From positions 11,457,807 through 11,521,806 of the forward strand of contig NC_037601.1 of NCBI RefSeq assembly GCF_003073045.1: a stretch of 64,000 nucleotides of DNA, given 5' to 3'. Shown here piece after piece: positions 35,626 to 47,456 of this stretch. The notes below the pieces were generated by a model. That model saw nothing but the letters and a program-made list of their open reading frames with translations, searched no databases and was not told the DNA's origin. The translations under genes were made by a program, and so were the position numbers. Positions within the stretch are counted from its first letter, which is position 1. Each line of letters begins with the position of its first letter. This stretch comes from Pomacea canaliculata. Its lineage: Eukaryota > Mollusca > Gastropoda > Architaenioglossa > Ampullariidae.

Positions 35626-36464
35626 CAGTGGAACCTCGGTTAACGAACTTAATCCGTTCTGGAAAGCTGTTCGTTATCCGAAATGTTCGTTATCCGAAAC
35701 AATTTTTTCCATAAGAAATAAAGGAAATAGATTTAATTGGTTCCTAGCCCCTGTTGACTCGCTAATATTTGAAAGTTACAGGCTATATAGGTAGGTTTTA
35801 ATGAGAACAGTTATAATGCAATATAAATGGAGTTAAATAAACATAAAAACATTAACGAAAACATTTAAACATCAGAAAACTTGCCGTTTTGACGGCGTGG
35901 TTGGAAGCAGGTGTGGGGAGGAAGGAGTGGAATTACTGCTTGGATTCCCCCTCCATGAGCACACGTGACATTATAAAATGGGGGGGGGGGGTGACTTCCC
36001 TTTTCTGTAGCTTTGAGGTTAAAGGAAAAAACTTGTCCAGTGTCTGCTCCTTCTGTCTTTTTTGTAAAACTCTACGGTAATACGACATCACATATCCGAC
36101 AGACTCATGCCACCTTCATACTTTGAAATCATTTCCTTTTTCAATTCATTTGTTGGCCGCTTCCTTGTCATTACCTCACTACTATTAATTGCTCTTAATC
36201 TTCTTTGGAGCCATTATTGGGGATTATCTTACTAAAATAAAACACAACAATCACTAAATAAGAAGGAAGCGCACAGAAAAGGAACGACTGATCGTAACTG
36301 TGTCTCAAGCGCAAATGATGACATGCTGGTCGGTCACGTGTGGTTCACGTGGCTGTTCGTTATCCGAAATTTTGTTCGCTACCCGAGACAAACTTTTAAC
36401 GAAATTTTTGTTCGTTAACCGAAATATTCGCTATCCGAGGCGTTCGCTAACCGAGGTTCCACTG
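35626..36464 (-). mobile_element. pogo/Tigger-like DNA transposon, internally deleted (839 bp)
   Basis: Termini CAGTGGAACCTCGGTTA (35626) and TAACCGAGGTTCCACTG (to 36464) are perfect inverted repeats flanked by TA on both sides, as expected for the Tc1/mariner superfamily; the sequence is typical of pogo/Tigger elements. Subterminal copies of GTTCGTTATCCGAAA occur at both ends. On the minus strand from an ATG at 36214 there is a trace of a transposase start (MAPKK, then after stops RPTNELKKEMISKYEGGMS), fitting the CENP-B-type N-terminal helix-turn-helix. The catalytic part is absent, so it is non-autonomous. A run of ten G lies at about 35979-35990. Confidence 0.88.
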
Positions 36465-36469
36465 TATTT

Positions 36470-38915
36470 TGATGCCCTGGTCATGCTTAAAACCTCATTT
36501 TTCTTTCTTTTTGTTGTGCACAATGACTTATAAGTTCCTTCCGATTTAGTGCATTTGCCAAGTCGTGCTCAATAAATATTGTGGCCAGCCCAGTCAGTCA
36601 GTCTTGCAACATTGCTGACCTCGTATAATTTTTAATTAATTTTAATTTTTAGAAACTCCGAACTGCACTGGCAACGGAACTCGGAAGGGTCAATAAAATT
36701 CTGAGACCACTACAACATCCAAAAAGAAGTTCTAAATCTGACAAAATCGCTTTCCCAGTTGCCTACTCTTTCCGAAATAATGATTTTAGATAGTAGGCAG
36801 CAAAAACAAAGCAAAACGATGAAAACGAAAAGTGACTCAGCCTGCTTAATGTGTGAAAGAGTCCGGTACAATCTGCCCCTGTCGGGCTCTTCCACCTTTG
36901 TGTGTAGAGAGAACATTCAACAGCTGCTCCTTTCATCGACATCTTTCTTAACGTGAGAGTGAGAGGAGCTGGACCGAGGGGTGGAAGGCTGGTTTCCCTC
37001 GTTTGTACATTTGTACGCAGATGTACAGTACGAACAGTATATTATCCATCAGCACAGCCATACGTCTAGTTTCGTAATTGTAAGGACCTATTTTCACAAT
37101 ACATTTTATGTACTGCAATGATATACGGACAATTGTGTGTGTAGGAAGACTGTATTAAAAGTTGTATTATTTATTGCTTTATCTATATTTTTGTTCATTT
37201 TGCATGCATATCAGTGAAATCTATAGGCAGCAGGCAAAATATAATTGTATATATATATATTTCTGTTTCTGTGAGAATTTATTCCTGTAATAAAAATATA
37301 TATTATGAGATAGCTTTTTATAGCTATTTGTTTAGCGTATCTTGCAATAATGCTACTTTTCACATTTATAAGGCTCTCTCCTCCTACTGTTATTTCAAAA
37401 TGCCACTGCAACACACATGTTTTCACTTTTCCCCCAAAGACTTCGAGCTTACACTGCTCTCGCTGACTATCATACCCCCAATATAATATTGGGATTTAAC
37501 TGACTAAACACAGGTCAGTTATCTGCAATACGAGTTTGTCGAGTTTTCTGTAAACACAAAGTTATCTCTTTGTATCGCTTGTAGCTACAATTTACTTTCG
37601 AGTTTTTAGGCATTTACCACAGGGAAATCAGATAATAAGCCTATAAAAATTTACCGTTGAGACGTTTTATAACACAAGTGATTTTTTTTTCCACCGTTCT
37701 ATTGACGTTCCTATGTCTCGAAAAGGCAACTGAGTGGCTAAAATACTGAACCCCTTCTTCAGCTTTACCAAGGGCAAGTGTGTCCTGTCCATGCGCTGAA
37801 TAATTGACGAAGTACCCTCATTCCTTACACAAGTACCCTCATTCCTTACATAAGTAACCTCATTCCTTACAGAAATTCTCGTTTATCCTCCTCTCTTTCC
37901 CCATCCTTCCTGGCCGTCCAGTGACACCACAGAATATACCAATACAGTTCCAAGTATAGGTACTTATATCACCTGTGTAAAGAACTGGCGGCACCTAACA
38001 ATTGACACCAAGCGTCCGTTGAACAGTTAGGAAACTGCTTATACTTTTTACATAATGTCATCTCGGCACTGGAACTTTCCTACTCTCCCTTCTGTGTAAA
38101 TACAGACGAACCGCAGCATGAAGACGCTCCTTCGACACAGTTTGTCCAAAGACCGTTAATATCCAGTCCGCTGTTTATGCGTACAACCGAACCAAATTAT
38201 TTTACTGCAAACCTACAGGCAGTGTTGCAAACAAGGTCACGGGGAAGACCACCCCTACATATTCCCCAAAATGAAATTCCAGAGTATTCAAACTTGTGTG
38301 GACATGCATACACTTACAAAGGCTGGCGCTTAGACTGACAAACATGCAGACACACCACATACGCTTACACTGACACACATGCGCACGCACACCCGGTCGT
38401 TGACTATTGACGCTGTATGTACATCTGTCACCGCCACGTCGCGGCCAAAAACGACTGCGAAATTTAACGCACCGTTTTGTGAAGAGTTGCAAATGTTAAA
38501 AAATTGAGACATTCCAAGGCCTCGTGCGGACTTCTGTTGTTATCTGTGTCCGTAGGAGATGTAAAAGGCAGCAGATCAGAGAACAAGCTGACGCGAATTA
38601 AAACGTGGCGACTACTACGTCAGCAGCTGGTAACACGTGATGGGCACGTTTTCTTCACGTCTCGAAGCAGTCTGTTCCAGCTATGATACCCCAGACATTT
38701 AAGTTTAAGCCAGTTAAACCAGTTCTGGGGAATATAAATAATTAAAAATACGATTATTAAAAGAAATACGTAACATTCCAACAGTTTGTTTTTTCTACAA
38801 AATGTTATTAATGTTATTACAGGAAGATGGAAGTTTCTTTCATTTGATTGATCAAGAAGTCTCACAAAAAGATTAGAGGTGAACAAGTCACGGACGCAGG
38901 CAGGAGTAATGATGA
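36470..38915. other. No gene recognised
   Basis: No exon is visible. A 21-bp tandem repeat is listed separately (37810-37872). CA/GT-rich tracts occur near 38330-38400. Confidence 0.45.
37810..37872. repeat. Three-unit 21-bp tandem repeat
   Basis: The unit AAGTACCCTCATTCCTTACAC is repeated at 37810-37830, 37831-37851 and 37852-37872 with one or two changes per unit. Confidence 0.85.
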
Positions 38916-38917
38916 TG

Positions 38918-39003
38918 ATGATGACGATGATGATGATAACAAGTTAATTTATATAGCTCCTTACCCCACCATCAAAGGAAGGCTCAAAGTACTGTACAAA
39001 AAG
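38918..39003. repeat. (GAT)n microsatellite joined to a retroelement-tail-like repeat
   Basis: A GAT/GAC trinucleotide run (38910-38937) is followed by TTTATATAGCTCCTTACC...AAGGCTCAAAGTACTGTAC, similar in layout to 23724-23785. LINE tails often carry such adjoining microsatellites. Confidence 0.4.
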
Positions 39004-39929
39004 AAAACACATATAGCTGATAATGAAGTAAGTAAAGTTCTGGTTTCTGTAGAATTATCGTTCAGTGCGCGCGCAAAACATGGCGTCTACATGATAAACA
39101 AGCACAATCAACCTACGTCACGACACCTATGACGTCAGCTGATGACGACTACCCAAGTGTGAGGTCATAACTCAACAAACGCGCAAGAAATCACAGCACA
39201 TAATAATCGCACGTTTCCTCAGATTATCTTTCGACACTAGTTCCTGTAATGCAAACTACGACTTCTTGGTCAATCCAGTGCCAGAGAGATACTACAAAAG
39301 GTGCTACAGAACTACCTCGCAGAGAAGCAACGTCTTCCACCATCGTGCCATCGTCATGCATGTATGTACTATAAATATTCAGTGCAACAGTCGACTGTTT
39401 TCAGCTAGCCATCTTTCTCACTAAATCATTCATTCTACGGAATTCATCCATCGAATATTACCTTTCGGATAAGGTTGATTTCAAAAGCTTTTACCCTGAC
39501 GAAAAACTAAACCGGAAAGATAAACGTATGTTGGCTAAAAGGGAACGTGGGTAATATCTGTGATTATAAAGGTACAAGCATGGACGTAGATAGGTCCATG
39601 GTACAAGCATTATAATTTGAAAAAGAAAAAAATAGTAACAAAAATATTAAATATTAGAGCCGCTAGTTATATCAGAACAACGCCTGTAATTTAAATAAAA
39701 ACGTCTGATATAGCAATAGACAGAATATTGCGGCTTCGCTTGCAGTTTTTCAACTGGATTGAACAAGCTGGGAGCGACTACTGGCTTCATAGACATTCTA
39801 TAGACATAACGTTTGTATGTTATGTCGCAAGCGTCCGTGTACGTGTTCTTATTATTCTGTGTATTTTTTAACCTGACTTGAGCGGGTTTTTCTTTCCTGA
39901 GTTTATTATGTCTGCTGATATATATCTCT

Positions 39930-40083
39930 GTATAATTGTACGTTGAAGTGTTTTAGTCTGAACCAGTTTGTCTGTTGTGTAAATTTGTTACTTTCTTCGT
40001 GTTTTTGCATGAATTTTGTAAACAACATTGAGTCCACTGTAAATCATGGAAAGGCGCAATATAAATTTCCGTTTTTATTATCA
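39930..40083 (+). mobile_element. LINE 3'UTR/tail fragment
   Basis: The segment ends ACATTGAGTCCACTGTAAATC, GGAAAGGCGCAATATAAAT and a TTTTTATTATCAT tail. This arrangement is typical of L2/CR1-group LINE 3' ends. No coding sequence is attached. Confidence 0.55.
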
Positions 40084-40099
40084 TATTCCTTGCCCATTG

Positions 40100-41290
40100 G
40101 AAAGATCAGTGGTTTCCCCACCCCCTAAGTTCAGTCTTGTCTTTTATAAAATCTCTTCTGCTAGTAAGAGGGGGAGCAGATATGGAACACCTTAGTTGTT
40201 ACAATAGCTTATATATATATAGGTAAACACAAAGCAGGGATTCTCTTTGGAAAGGAAATCACAGTCGTTCAGTGTTACGCGTAGTAATTCGCAGCGGGTT
40301 TTATGAACACTAAACCGGTTAAAAGTTGTTTTAGATATTTTATCCAGTTTAGTTTAACTTTTCGTCTTGTGAGGAACAATTCTTTATCAAACTTCTTTGG
40401 GGAAATCCCGTACTTGAGCGAATTTTGTCGTAAATTAATTCATGCAGACGAAAACATCTAAAAATAGCCTATGCGGTCATGTACGTGCATGATTGTTCCC
40501 TCGCGAATAGGTGGTGCACTACTGCACTCAAGTATCAGTTTGGCACGATGCAGTTGACTTAACAGTTATTATTATCAAAATAAGACGGTTACAAGTACTA
40601 AGTACTCATCAATGCATAAAAAAAGCTGGTATACGCGCTTATCCGGAATTTTAGAACTATTTTTCTGCGGATGGATAGAAACTAGAATAACGCGTTTGGG
40701 TTTAAGACAGAGAGCAGACGATCAAAAGGAGAAAAAAAAATTAATAATAACGCCGGGTACCCACTTCTCGCAGAGAATGTTGTACTGTAAAGGTCTCATT
40801 CAAGCAAGTCAAGTTCTTTCTTCAATTAATTAAGAATTGTAATTTACTGATAAATGCGAGACATCAGAATTCCAGTAAACATTTGAAAATCCATTAAATA
40901 AGATTAATGACCAATTTGAAGAAGGAAGGAATAGTCATAGCACGCCAATAGGCCTGTCGAATGCAGAAGAATGAGCAGAACGGAGTAAAAGCCATAGTTT
41001 TCATTCAAAGAAAACACATGTGCTGTGTTATTTCTTGCGCGACTGCTCCACCCTGTGTAACCACGTACAGGAGACGCGTGACGAGAGCGGGGGTGAGTAC
41101 AGGCGGAGGGGTCTGGTCAACTTTTTTTCCCTTTCTCTTTTCATTTTCTTTTAAAGAAATGTTGACGCATCATTTCTCTGGTTTTTTTCCCTTGTGGAGA
41201 GCGGTACAAGTTTGATCCTTCAACGTCAGTTTTCCCTCATTTACTAACCACTCACGTTAAACAGCTCTATGCTCAAATAGTGATGTAGAT
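40100..41290. other. No gene recognised
   Basis: The stretch is AT-rich, with short chance frames only (for example 40961-41215 plus). No repeat is recognised. Confidence 0.4.
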
Positions 41291-41294
41291 CCTA

Positions 41295-41947
41295 GTGCAC
41301 TTGTCCTAATGTTTGCAGTCTATATTACCTTGCTGAACGAAATGTAGATATTGACAAATTGTAAACACATTAGGGCCATTAAGCCGCGGTCCAGTGATCC
41401 GCGAATTCGCTTATAAACCGCGCAAAATGCTTGGATCCCAATCTTTAAACACCATGGATCGTACATGGCCTCTCAAACACCTCAGACAGGTGTTGACAGC
41501 TGTCATTTTTAATGTCCCTGATTGACATGCACTATCGGGGATTAAATATTTAAATGCTGGCTTATAACTTCAAATAGGTATTTATAGAATATTAGTCTTT
41601 TATTTATCAACAAACAATAAAGTAACTTACAATGAAATTCAAATATTAATCTGTTTTATCCACGCTGAGTGTCGGCGTTATGGAGGCCGCAATTGTAACC
41701 GATTCGCACCTTACAATGTCACAAAGCTAAGAGAAAGGATTCTGATACAAAAGATTTATTTTTTCATTATTCATTTTAATCTATGAATTATCAACAAATA
41801 TTTAAGCCGCGGTTAAGCAGTTTAGACCCCAATCACCGCGGCCATACACTGTATTATACATTGGGAAAATAATTTACGATTACAATTAAAAGAGGACAGG
41901 AGAGGTCGTCTGGCCCGGGACCCGTGCTGGCTCTCGGCGGCTCTGGT
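41295..41947. repeat. Interspersed repeat 'family X', copy 2, split by a nested element
   Basis: The left piece (41295-41369: GTGCACTTGTCCTAATGTTTG, AACGAAATGTAGATATTG) and right piece (41852-41947: TATTATACATTGGGAAAATAA, GGCTCTCGGCGGCTCTG) are contiguous in the copies at 15770 and 55892. Here about 480 bp of foreign DNA separate them. Confidence 0.7.
41371..41851. mobile_element. Non-autonomous DNA element nested in repeat X
   Basis: The inserted DNA has GCCGCGG-rich ends: left ATTAAGCCGCGGTCCAGTGA, right TTAAGCCGCGGTTAAG...ACCGCGGCCATACACTG followed by TA. It is best explained as a Tc1/mariner/pogo-type MITE that jumped into a TA of repeat X. The ends are not well-matched inverted repeats, so the class is tentative and the left boundary is accurate only to a few bases. 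Confidence 0.45.
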
Positions 41948-42079
41948 GACAGCCTAATGATTACAGCGTCTGAATCCAAAGACTGGGTGGTTTACTGGCT
42001 GTTTAGCGGGGGGGAAGGGGGGGGAGGAAGTACTCCGAGTGCAAGTGATTTCGCACTATAAGGAGAGAGGAAGGAAGGA

Positions 42080-42219
42080 GGAAACGGAGAAAAGCCCCAT
42101 CAGCCGGCCTTGCAAACAAATGTCACAAACAGAGTGTCCCGAGTCGAGATCTGAACCCAGGGTCTCTCTCTGCAGTGGCGACAAGCGAGTGTTTTAACCA
42201 CTATGCTACGGGGCGACCC
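42080..42219 (-). mobile_element. tRNA-derived SINE head
   Basis: The minus strand starts GGTCGCCCCGTAGCATAGTGG (A-box) and reaches CTGGGTTCAGATCTCGA (B-box) about 55 nt later, followed by GGGACACTCTGTTTGTG. The spacing is that of a pol III promoter. The sequence has no tRNA 3' half or mature-tRNA ending, so it is a SINE rather than a tRNA gene. The downstream part differs from the SINE at 17768. Confidence 0.65.
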
Positions 42220-42239
42220 TGAATCGGAAGACGTGCCCA

Positions 42240-43680
42240 TTAGTCCATACGACGCAGTGGACAGTTTCCACCTGACCCTGTTTTGATGTGGGTTGGGGAA
42301 AGTAAAAGCAGAGATTGGCACCACCATCATAAACGCTGGCCTCGAGACAAGTGAAATCTTTAACACCTTACTCCCATACAAGATCAATGTCACAGGACAC
42401 GTTTTAAAAAACCTAAAGTAAAAGCTCTTTTCTATTTTGCGTGACAGAGTTCTGTATTTGTTATCACCTGACTTAGCTCGTCATGATGTGCCCTATTTGC
42501 TCTTGACACAGCGCAAAACTTCTAGCCATGGCACGGTAGCGGAACTGATCACCTGGCAAACTTCTGTAATTATGCCAGTAATGGAATTGTAACAGTTGTG
42601 ACCATACTCGAAGGCGGTCACGGCAGAATAATTGTAGTCAGCGGCACGGGCACGGCAAAGCACCTGGCCAAATAAAGAGGTTATTTATGCAAAGAAAGAA
42701 GACGCGATCTAAACCAATGACAGCCAATCCTTACTGGCAGGTGCTGATTAAAGCGAGCATAGCGGTGAGTTCAATTCCACGCCTGTGTACGACGAGAGGA
42801 CATACGCAGTGTACTTTCGCCATTGCGACAGGAATAAAATACTAGGTCCCCACGATATGTGTTGGGTTGTCGAGAAGACTCGGAGACTGTTTAGTCATCC
42901 CACCATCTCCTCTGTGACACCACAACAACCAACCAACCTGACTAGTGAATTATCCATTCAAGGATAAATTATAAGCACTAAAAGTTCTTTCCGCGGCTGT
43001 AGTGTAAATTACGCAATGTGTTCACTGTACAGTAAACTTGAGATGTAGAAGCTTCGAAAAGAGCAGAACTTTGCCAGTCTCTGTATTATATGTCCGATGT
43101 TAACTCGGTCAGATAAGCCTGCCAGTTTTAGTGTTGGTTCAGATGTCACCTCGGAGTACAGGTATTCTACCTGCTCGCGATATCTATAGAGAGCTGGCGG
43201 GAGAGGGCAAGGGTGAAGCAACAGCTGATATCTTAACTCAGTGGATGCGGGTACGATAGACGAAAACTGATATTTGTTTTTTTAATCTGTAAACGCTAAT
43301 GTCCTATACATTCTTTAATTTGCATGGTGGTTTAAACCTTATTAATATCTGTAGCACGTATGTCATAAATATTCGTTACGCATCGAGGCTGTGGCAGCGA
43401 TTTGTCGATGAGAGACTATGCACATCATAATGTGTAATGTCCCTGCATCGATTAAACGAACAATGTCAAAGCCGACAAGTATAGCTGTGTGTATATATAT
43501 ACTTTGTGTCAGCAGGATGTGTACATATGCCTGCACATGGTGTACAATCCGTGATAAACAGGAATAACTGCTTTGAATACAGACGTAACCGTCCGTAGTT
43601 TTGATCAAGGGAACTTTCCGCCCCACTAACAATTGTTAAGCCGTTTGGTGCATTATAAATCAGCCCTGAAATCACCTTAT
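42240..43680. other. No gene recognised
   Basis: No repeat is identified. A frame at 43009-43221 on the minus strand is open but has no supporting motif; AT dinucleotides lie near 43485-43500. Confidence 0.4.
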
Positions 43681-43686
43681 TCTTAC

Positions 43687-43823
43687 CGGTTGCTCTGGTC
43701 AAATGTAATTTCACAACGCCGCAGGTAAAGTCGAGCAATCGGCTTATTAGCAACTCCAGTCCAATAGTATTCACCCTTGTATCAAGCGACCAATCGTATT
43801 CGCCGACGCATTCGCACTTATAC
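43687..43823 (-). other. Candidate internal exon, Cys-containing
   Basis: The minus strand has a clean acceptor (TTTTACTAG|G) at 43823 and donor (CAACCG|GTAAGA) at 43687. Between them 45 codons read YKCECVGEYDWSLDTRV, NTIGLELLISRLL and DFTCGVVKLHLTRAT, with both introns fitting the frame. The composition is protein-like and locally CpG-rich. No family is recognised and no partner exons were found. Confidence 0.3.
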
Positions 43824-43899
43824 CTAGTAAAAGCCGCGTGAGCCCAGTGCGGGTGTAGTCATTTTGCCGCTAGAGGACCAAGGTAATGTGTTTTCATAG

Positions 43900-44985
43900 T
43901 AATTAATTGTTCGTGTATACGGTTATCATCAGTTTTCCTTGTACATCAAGACTGTTTAATAATTCCTCTTCAATAGAGTAAAGGGGAATATAAGGTCAGG
44001 TTCAAATACCACTGACCGGGTGCCATAGCGACGATATGTAAACTATGAATTTCTTCTCAAAACGAGATTTGTGCAGTCCCGGAGTAGAATTAGGACTTCA
44101 GTAAAATGGAATAGTACTGGTCTTTTAGAAGTTGATTCTTTACTTCTTAGCATAATAATATTTGGATAAATCAAATGGATGACCCAGATAAGGTTTAAAG
44201 GTTGCCTTGAGTTAAACTTTGCAAGAATTGCTAAGAAAACTTGTAAATGTTCAGACTATGTTATTAGCCGTAGTTTTTATAAACAATAAAATCATCTTCA
44301 GAAATATCTGACATATATATATATAATGTGTAATACAAGCAAATGATACACCTTTCATGATTTACAATGCTCATTTTGTTTAACTGAATGTTCAATCCAA
44401 GATTTACCAATCTAGCCATTAGAGAATGTTTATAAAATTATAGACTCAATTAAATCTGCAAGTATGAGAACTAAACAGCTCTTTACTAATATTAATGAAT
44501 ACATTATTTTCACATTTGCATTTTGGAATTCAATTATTTCTTTGAGTATATTATGCATTAAGCTTTTTTGTTGATATCTTGTAAATTAAAAAAAATGTAT
44601 AATCAATTGCTTAAGGGGGTGTTTCTAGTTTGAAATTACCAGACACCAGCAGCTCAGAGATTAATTTGTCTGAATTGACAGTTGCACACTTCCCAGTAAG
44701 ATTTTCCATACATTCCCCATTCTGTTCTCCATTATATCAATTGCTATGATGTTAGCTTGATGAAGGAAAAACATTAATTCTTGTAAATAAAAGATATTCA
44801 TTGTTGTTGACAAAAAGGTGAATTATTCTTCTCGATAAGTTATAACTTATAAGTTATAGTCTGTAATTTTATGAAATATTCTTTTAGGTTAAACTTATTT
44901 TTAAACGGAGTCATTATGTGAAATTTAACAGATTTATATATGACAGTAAGTTAATAATTATAAGCAATTTAATTGTAAAATTTAT
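43900..44985. other. No gene recognised
   Basis: The stretch is AT-rich. It may be intronic to the epimerase gene if that gene has an upstream non-coding exon. A donor-like GACCAAG|GTAATG at 43884 (plus) next to the CpG-rich patch at 43800-43880 is one possible first exon, which is pure inference. Confidence 0.35.
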
Positions 44986-44989
44986 TTTC

Positions 44990-45220
44990 ATAAAAATGGA
45001 AAACTTATAACAACATCATTTTTCAACTTAGTCCCCTTGCTTTTCAACACATTTTTTCAATCACTGCAGAGCATTTTTATGACCTTAGGAAAAAAAAAGA
45101 TTTTGCTTTGCAGTGAGCCACACATTCTTCCTTCAATTCTTAGTCCGAAGTGAATCAATGACTCCATAATATCTTCTTAAATGAGCCAGACAGGAAGATA
45201 TCAGGAGATAGGACTCAACA
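44990..45220 (-). mobile_element. mariner transposase, C-terminal remnant
   Basis: Read on the minus strand in broken frames it ends with a KKCVEKQGD-like segment before the terminus, the usual C-terminus of mariner transposases. It is preceded by an HF-type block and an ELKEE-like stretch that follow the catalytic region. It is damaged by several stops and is opposite in direction to the neighbouring mariner piece. Confidence 0.5.
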
Positions 45221-45229
45221 ATAAACAGT

Positions 45230-46900
45230 TGGTGTTAAAACGAGATTCAGGTTGAAGGCTGCAATGTAAGGGAAAGACCAAAGACAATTGTTAAATGGCA
45301 TTGTGTTGTTGCATGACAATCCCCATCAGCATTCTGTAGCCCATACTATTGAAATCCTTCAGAAACTCGTTTCAGTTATTAGCTCTGCCTCTATATTATG
45401 TTATCTCCCTTGCAAGAATAGGGGACACATCTGTCTTTTGCATATGCAACTTCTGGGCTAATTGGAGAAGATGATCGAGTTGTAGTGAAGAAAATATTTT
45501 AAAGTGGAAAGTAACCAGATTAATGGAATATTTGCAAGCTCATGGACTAAATGTTGGTGGGAAAAATGACAAATGAGTACTTCAGAGAACCGTAGGAAAC
45601 TTGAATTGATGTCATGTTTAGCGGCAGAATTTAATGTAAGTGCCAAACATCCACAATTTATGAATAAATGATAAAAGTTGTTGCTTTTTAATATTCTGTA
45701 TGGTATCTTTGATTTGAAAGTTACTAGAAACTACCAGAGTGAAGAGGTTTTGTGTGGGTATACTTCTTATTCTTATATCTGTAAACATAAAATCTTCAAA
45801 GCTTGTATTTTTTAGGATTTACTGGTAAAAGTAAACAAAATAAATCCAACAAGTTTTGTCACTATTTTCTGCTTTGAGTACAAGCTTTATTCACTAACTG
45901 ATTTTAACAAAATTTACAACCACACGAAAAACATGTATGTGAGTTGCTTTTATCACTGTTTTTGGACAAATATGCCATGACTAACAAAACTGGGATTTTG
46001 CTGAATCATAAATGATTAATATGGCTAGGATTGTGGGATTACAACATTGTCAGAGCATTGCAAAGTTTCCATATTGTGTTAGGCTGGGTTGTTGTGGAAA
46101 ATACAACACCTCAGATCAAAACTTCTTTATTTTGGCCAAATAACATTCAGCATTAATTCTGAGAGAGGTGATTCCTCTCTATCTGAATCTGAATTCTTCA
46201 CTGCTGTCATTCTTTTTATTTTGTTCCTTTTTGGTGGGCTGATCTGCTCTCCTGTGGTCAGTCTGCTAATGTCAAAACCCTTGTCTCCCATTATTGCATC
46301 ACCTTGCTCGAGCAAGTCAAGCAGTCTTGACCTAATAACAATTTGTTGATCACTGATACTCTTAACCACAAATCAGATACAAATGAAAGAAACCACTAGG
46401 TGCAATGTCTGTCAGTGCCTTCCATATCATATTTGCTTTGTGATGACATTATGTCAAACTCTGTGATATGATGGACAGTGGCCTCTGTGTGGAAAGCTCA
46501 GTGCAGTCTTTTACAATGTGACATTGAGGGAAATGTGCTCGGAAAGCTCTGGGCATGGCAGCTTTCACTTGCGGTTTACTTGGCCAGTTTCACTCATCTT
46601 TCCAGAGTTCATGAACATGCTGTTCAGCCCATAAGTTGCAAAAAAATCTCCACGTACAAAAGATGGACAGGGGCTCTAACTGCATCAAACTAGCTTTGCC
46701 GAACCCCCTAAATAGTCCCCCTCTCACCCCTCAGACTCAGACTATCACCTGTTTGGTCTAGTCAAGGAGACATTCGGGGGGTCAGTTCACCTTGGACAAA
46801 GAACTAAAGAAAGCTGTATGCATGGCTCTGTTATCAGCCAAAAACCTTTAGTGTTATAAATTTTCCATTTTGATTGAAATAAAACTTATTGCTGATTGAT
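45230..46900 (+). mobile_element. mariner element split by about 1.3 kb of inserted DNA
   Basis: At 45297-45385 the plus strand encodes NGIVLLHDNPHQHSVAHT, the second catalytic Asp block of mariner (HDNARPH in relatives). The block that should follow about 35 codons later, an HPPYSPDL...SDYHLFG segment, appears only at 46708-46790 (readable as SPSHPSDSDYHLFG, then KETFGG). The DNA in between includes a fragment of a different transposase on the other strand (46090-46369). I infer that a later insertion split the element. Both halves carry stops. Confidence 0.55.
46090..46369 (-). mobile_element. DDE_Tnp_4-type transposase fragment (Harbinger/ISL2EU-like)
   Basis: The minus-strand frame reads SDQQIVIRSRLLDLLEQGD, AIMGDKGFDIS, the DxGF block of DDE_4-family transposases. 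After a frame change comes ITSLRINAE...KIKKF, matching the RIHVERxIxRIKxF helix that follows in the family. Only the C-terminal third is present and it is broken. Confidence 0.7.
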
Positions 46901-47456
46901 GGATAATTATTTACTTACCGCTATAATTTAGTAGCATAGGTTTACACATATACCCCCTACCTCACACGCACATAAACATGCATGGTCCTTCTTTCTCTCT
47001 TTTTACACACATTCACATGCTTATTATTTAGCCATTCATTTGTGCTTTGCACAAAATAATCAGCTCTTTGTGGAGTACATGTTGACCTGGAAATAAAGTG
47101 CTTGAAGAATGCAGGGGCTCAGAAGAATGACAGAATTTACAAAATAAATACATCCGAAAAATAGGTAACTTTGGTTTTTGTTAAATAGGGAAATAACATA
47201 AGCATTGAAGACCAAAGTAGCAGGTTTGTACCCAGGGTAGATCTCTTAAAGCTCTAAAATGAGCTCACACTGCTAATTTAGAGTGAATCTCATATTGAAG
47301 ATGATTTGCCTTAAAACCTAAATGTCTCAGACTAAGCACCCCTGAGCAGGCTTCACATAAGATGCATCTTCTTTATGTTGTAGATTCCAGGCCTATTTTC
47401 CAGAATTCAACCAGAATTTCATCAAGCAAGTATATTATTAACTACTGTTAAGAACA

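Noticed and set aside
42140-42219. Possible tRNA gene on the minus strand
   Set aside because: A- and B-box-like motifs are present but no cloverleaf with acceptor stem pairing can be formed; it continues into a SINE body.
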